A DNA stretch of 47,731 bases from Shimia ponticola (GTDB lineage: Bacteria > Pseudomonadota > Alphaproteobacteria > Rhodobacterales > Rhodobacteraceae), in NCBI RefSeq assembly GCF_007995215.1, contig NZ_VCDK01000010.1, forward strand, positions 1 through 47,731. Reading direction: 5' to 3'. Position numbers and translations under genes: made by a program. The notes below the pieces were generated by a model, which was not told where the DNA came from, made no database searches, and saw only the letters and a program-made list of their open reading frames with translations. This document shows positions 44,941-47,731 of this stretch, in pieces. Within the stretch, counting starts at the first letter, position 1, and the number at the start of each line of letters is the position of its first letter.

Positions 44941-46329
44941 ATGACAATGCGGGTTTTGAGCAAGCGCGGAATTGGGCCCGTCGTGGCGCTGGCCGCAGCG
45001 CTGGTCTTGTCGGGATGCGGCGCTGTCTATTTCTCGCCCAAGGTGTCTTCGGGCGCCCAGGACGGGACCAAGGTGCGCGTGCTGCCGCTGACAGCTGAAT
45101 CGGCGCTTGTGGCCAATCAAAGCACGTATCGCCCCAAGGAATTGCCAGCCGTCTTTTATGCGACGGCAGGGGCAGGGGGCACGGCAACCCGTGGCGCGGG
45201 GGCTGTTCCGCCACCTCCCACCAATCTCGAATCCCGCCCAACCACGTTGCAGCGGCGGCTGCCGCCTCCGGTGACGCCCATGGCCTATGAGATCGGCGTG
45301 GGTGATGTGCTTGTTCTGGCCACTCCGAGTGCCGGAAACACGGTCGAAGAACTCAGTGGCCTTCTGGCCGCTCAGAACCGCCGCCAAGGCTATACCGTGC
45401 AGGATGACGGGGCCATTGCGATCCCGGATATCGGCCGGGTGTCTGTTGCCGGGATGACGCTTGATCAAGCGGAAGCCGAGTTGTTCCAGCGTCTGGTCGC
45501 AGCTCAGGTCGATCCGACCTTCAGTCTCGAAGTGGCCGAGTTCAACTCCAAGCGTGTCTCGATTGGCGGGGCTGTCGGTGCGCCGGGTGTGACGCCGATT
45601 ACGCTGACGCCGCTCTTCCTTGAGGAAGCGATTGCCAATGCCGGTGGGATCCGGTCCAGCGATATCGATTTCACCAGCATTCGTCTCTATCGCAACGGGA
45701 CGCTGTATCAGATTCCTGTCAGCGATCTGTACGAAGGCCGCGCGGCGCGCATTCAACTGGTGGATGGCGACAGCATCTTTGTGGATACCGAGTACGAGTT
45801 GAGCCAGGCTCAGGCGTATTTCGAGGAACAGATCCGCATTTCCGAATTCCGGCAACGGGCGCGCAGTCAGGCCCTTGCAGAGTTGCAGGCCGAGGTGGAT
45901 TTGCGGCGCTCGGCGCTGAACGAAGCGCGGGAAAACTACAAAAGCCGCGTGACCTTTGACGCCGTCGACCGCGATTACGTCTATCTGGTGGGAGAAGTCG
46001 CCAATCCGGGCCGCGTGACGCTGCCGCTTGGGCGTCAGGCAAGCCTGGCCGATGTGCTGTTTGGAGAAGGCGGCTTTGAAAATCGCGAAGCCAATCCGGG
46101 CCAGATCTACGTGTTGCGCGGGTCGAATGATCCGCGTGAGTTCGCCGCGATGGATGCTTACCAGCTGGATGCGCGCAATGCCGTTGCCTTCCTTGTGGCC
46201 ACCCGCTTTGAGATGCGCCCCAATGACATTGTCCTGATCAGTGAACAGCCGGTGACGCGCTGGAACCGTGTCGTCAATCAGATCACGCCGTCCCTGATCG
46301 GGACCGGGATTCGGGCGGCGTCCAACTAA
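44941..46329 (+). CDS. wza: Wza-like polysaccharide export lipoprotein
   Basis: A 462-residue outer-membrane polysaccharide export protein. The lipobox LSGC ends the signal at about residue 26. A Pro-rich linker (about 88-113) precedes the Poly_export domain starting at YEIGVGDVLVLATP. Two SLBB-like regions follow: KRVSIGGAVGAPGVTPIT and DYVYLVGEVANPGRVTLP. Between them is an inserted charged coiled-coil segment (about 290-337), which makes it longer than E. coli Wza (about 379). It forms the outer-membrane exit channel and meets the periplasmic part of the autokinase, encoded 355 bp downstream. GGGGGAGAG lies right before the ATG. Confidence 0.92.
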   Translation: MTMRVLSKRGIGPVVALAAALVLSGCGAVYFSPKVSSGAQDGTKVRVLPLTAESALVANQSTYRPKELPAVFYATAGAGGTATRGAGAVPPPPTNLESRPTTLQRRLPPPVTPMAYEIGVGDVLVLATPSAGNTVEELSGLLAAQNRRQGYTVQDDGAIAIPDIGRVSVAGMTLDQAEAELFQRLVAAQVDPTFSLEVAEFNSKRVSIGGAVGAPGVTPITLTPLFLEEAIANAGGIRSSDIDFTSIRLYRNGTLYQIPVSDLYEGRAARIQLVDGDSIFVDTEYELSQAQAYFEEQIRISEFRQRARSQALAELQAEVDLRRSALNEARENYKSRVTFDAVDRDYVYLVGEVANPGRVTLPLGRQASLADVLFGEGGFENREANPGQIYVLRGSNDPREFAAMDAYQLDARNAVAFLVATRFEMRPNDIVLISEQPVTRWNRVVNQITPSLIGTGIRAASN

Positions 46330-46577
46330 GCCTGCAGGGTGAGGGTGTCATCAAGCGTCACCCCGCCTGTGGGCGTGACCCGACAGGACGTGGCATCGGC
46401 AGATATCCGCGCAAGATTGAGCGGCCTGATCGCGGCGACCTCTCGATCCGGGAGCCGGGTCTTGATAGGCACAATAGTCAAGCGCGGCGCATCAGGTCCT
46501 GCGATCTCCCTGATTTGAGACATGTCGTGTTTGTTGGTTTTGGTGTGAAAGCGTGACTTGGTGAGATTGCCTTCCAT
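46326..46577 (-). CDS. possible 83-residue hypothetical protein opposite the wza-wzc spacer
   Basis: An open frame antisense to the spacer between wza and wzc. It ends tail-to-tail with wza, the two stops overlapping by 3 bp. Its C-terminal part (TPTGGVTLDDTLTLQA) looks protein-like, but I recognise no family, there is no clear ribosome site, and part of it overlaps inverted repeats near 46365-46382. It may be a remnant of a longer gene or an accidental frame. An internal ATG at 46523 would give 65 residues. Confidence 0.25.
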   Translation of the reverse strand: MEGNLTKSRFHTKTNKHDMSQIREIAGPDAPRLTIVPIKTRLPDREVAAIRPLNLARISADATSCRVTPTGGVTLDDTLTLQA

Positions 46578-46684
46578 GGATATGAACTGGGTATCAAACC
46601 GGGCAGGGCCACGGCGAAGAGTGATGGCGTTCGCGATCTTTCAAAGCTATAGCACGCGACAGCACCCCATGATGCTCCTGGGAC
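46578..46684 (+). promoter_or_regulatory. leader region before the tyrosine autokinase gene
   Basis: With the preceding spacer (from 46330) this is the only upstream sequence of the autokinase gene. No firm promoter is seen. Just at its end the start codon lies in the loop of TGGGAC-ATG-GTCCCA (46679-46693), which could hide or present the start. Confidence 0.35.
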
Positions 46685-47731
46685 ATGGTCCCATCTGAGG
46701 CAAAGAACATAGACGTGAACACCCAGTCGCAAATGCAGTCATCCCGCTCCTCAAACGGGCTTCCTGTTGCGCCCCATGTCGGGGGCAGCGGGACAGAAGA
46801 TTTCGAACTCTGGTCTTTGGTTTTGGCACTCTGGCGCGGCAAGTGGTGGATCATGATTTGTGTCGTGATCGCCATGCTCATCGGGGGGTACTACGCCTAC
46901 CGCGTGGCGGTGCCGATCTATACGGCGCGCACGACGCTTGTGCTGGAATCCCAGCAGGCCAATGTCGTTGACGTGCAAAGCGTGATTGGCGGGCCGACAG
47001 GGTCATTCGTCGATATCGCGACCGAGGTCGAAGTGATGCGGGGCCGAACCCTGATGGGCAAGGTCGTCGACCGGCTTGATCTGACCAGCGACCCCGAATT
47101 CAACGGGGCCCTGCGCCCACCTGGCCGGATCGCGCAATTGCGCGCGTCATTGCTGGGCAACAACCAACCCCAGGAAACCACGCCGACAGTCGCCCCCGAA
47201 GTGCGCGCCGCGCGGGCGCGCGAAAGAGCTGTGAATGTCTTGTTGAGACGCGTCTCGGTGTCCAACATCCGCCAGACTTACGTCTTCCAGATCTCGGCCG
47301 TGAGCCAGAGCCCGCAAAAGGCCGCGCTGATCGCTGACACGATGGCCGAACTTTATATCCTCGAGCAATTGCAGGTGAAGTTCGACGCCACCGAGCAAGC
47401 CACGCTTTGGCTGACCGAGCGGGTCACCGAGCTGAAGACGCAGCTTGAAAACGCAGAGGCGGCGGTTGCCGAATTCAGCGCTTCGGCTGATTTGGTCTCT
47501 GTCGAAGCGCTGCAGGTGCAGGAAATCCAGCTCAAGGATATCCGGGACCGTCTGACGTCGCTGTCGACGGATATCATAATGGCACAGTCGCGGCTGGCGG
47601 CTCTGGAGGCCGCTGAAACCCGTGAAGATCGGGCTGCGCTGGCCAATGACATTCAGTTGACGCGGCTCTTGCCGCAGGTTGCGACGGATGCGCAGGCGCG
47701 AAGGGCGTTTGATCAGCGGTTCGAACAGGCT
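46685..47731 (+). CDS. wzc: Wzc-type polysaccharide copolymerase/tyrosine autokinase, N-terminal part
   Basis: These are the first 349 codons of a polysaccharide copolymerase fused to a bacterial tyrosine kinase. The frame is open to the last base and continues without a shift at position 1, so the intact protein would be 729 residues on a circular molecule. A short cytoplasmic leader is followed by a membrane segment at about residues 54-72 and then the periplasmic Wzz domain with long coiled-coil stretches (about residues 230-349). In this family the protein sits in the inner membrane, sets chain length and couples Wzy polymerisation to Wza export. It lies 355 bp downstream of the Wza-like gene on the same strand. 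The ATG at 46685 was chosen as the first in-frame ATG before the membrane segment, although its ribosome-binding site is weak. It lies in the loop of a perfect 6-bp inverted repeat (46679-46693). Confidence 0.9.
   Translation, partial: MVPSEAKNIDVNTQSQMQSSRSSNGLPVAPHVGGSGTEDFELWSLVLALWRGKWWIMICVVIAMLIGGYYAYRVAVPIYTARTTLVLESQQANVVDVQSVIGGPTGSFVDIATEVEVMRGRTLMGKVVDRLDLTSDPEFNGALRPPGRIAQLRASLLGNNQPQETTPTVAPEVRAARARERAVNVLLRRVSVSNIRQTYVFQISAVSQSPQKAALIADTMAELYILEQLQVKFDATEQATLWLTERVTELKTQLENAEAAVAEFSASADLVSVEALQVQEIQLKDIRDRLTSLSTDIIMAQSRLAALEAAETREDRAALANDIQLTRLLPQVATDAQARRAFDQRFEQA

Overview
The window reads as one complete circular plasmid of about 47.7 kb, opened inside a gene. The last codon at 47731 runs in frame into the first codon at position 1, and the joined reading frame (46685 to 47731, then 1 to 1143) is a 729-residue Wzz/Wzc-type tyrosine autokinase of normal family length. 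The organism is most likely a marine alphaproteobacterium of the Roseobacter group (Rhodobacterales). This rests on the GC-rich coding sequence with frequent GTG/TTG starts, the RPA-type replication initiator with parAB, and the YjbE/F/H exopolysaccharide proteins. No conjugation, mobilisation, transposase, CRISPR, rRNA or intact tRNA gene is visible.

Layout. (1) 46685-2531: tyrosine autokinase/copolymerase, then glmM. (2) 2574-11082, minus strand: an operon for nucleotide sugars, read ugd, UDP-glucuronate 4-epimerase, glmU, glmS, an NTP_transf_5-type nucleotidyltransferase, manC. (3) 11508-14099: a subtilase with P-domain and RTX repeats, probably secreted by a type I system that is not encoded here. 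(4) 14224-22992, minus strand: wzy polymerase, the capE-capF-capG set for UDP-N-acetyl-L-fucosamine, a phosphoglycosyl transferase, a sulfotransferase, a DegT-family aminotransferase and a GT4 glycosyltransferase. (5) 23349-24347: a GT4 glycosyltransferase. (6) 24392-33951, minus strand: a WbpM/PglF-type 4,6-dehydratase, wzx flippase, four sulfotransferases, a GT4, a CgeB-like glycosyltransferase and a coupled 59-residue ORF. (7) 34388-36151: a DUF2793 protein. (8) 36148-40121: the replication and partition module, with a perfect DnaA box, three 22-bp iterons, an AT-rich stretch, and parA/parB with two identical 16-bp palindromes that look like parS. (9) 40129-46329: a metallophosphatase, yjbH, yjbF, yjbE and a Wza-like export lipoprotein.

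Together the genes describe a plasmid-borne, Wzx/Wzy-dependent exopolysaccharide factory. GlmS, GlmM and GlmU make UDP-GlcNAc. CapE, CapF and CapG convert it to UDP-L-FucNAc. Ugd and the epimerase supply UDP-GlcA and UDP-GalA, and ManC supplies GDP-mannose. The repeat unit is started by the phosphoglycosyl transferase, flipped by Wzx, polymerised by Wzy under control of the autokinase, and exported through the Wza-like lipoprotein with YjbE/F/H. The most striking point is five sulfotransferase genes, all inside the glycosyltransferase operons, which implies a heavily and position-specifically sulfated polysaccharide. Sulfated polysaccharides are well known from marine eukaryotes, but I am not aware of a described plasmid system of this shape. 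PAPS synthesis genes are absent, so the sulfate donor would come from the chromosome.
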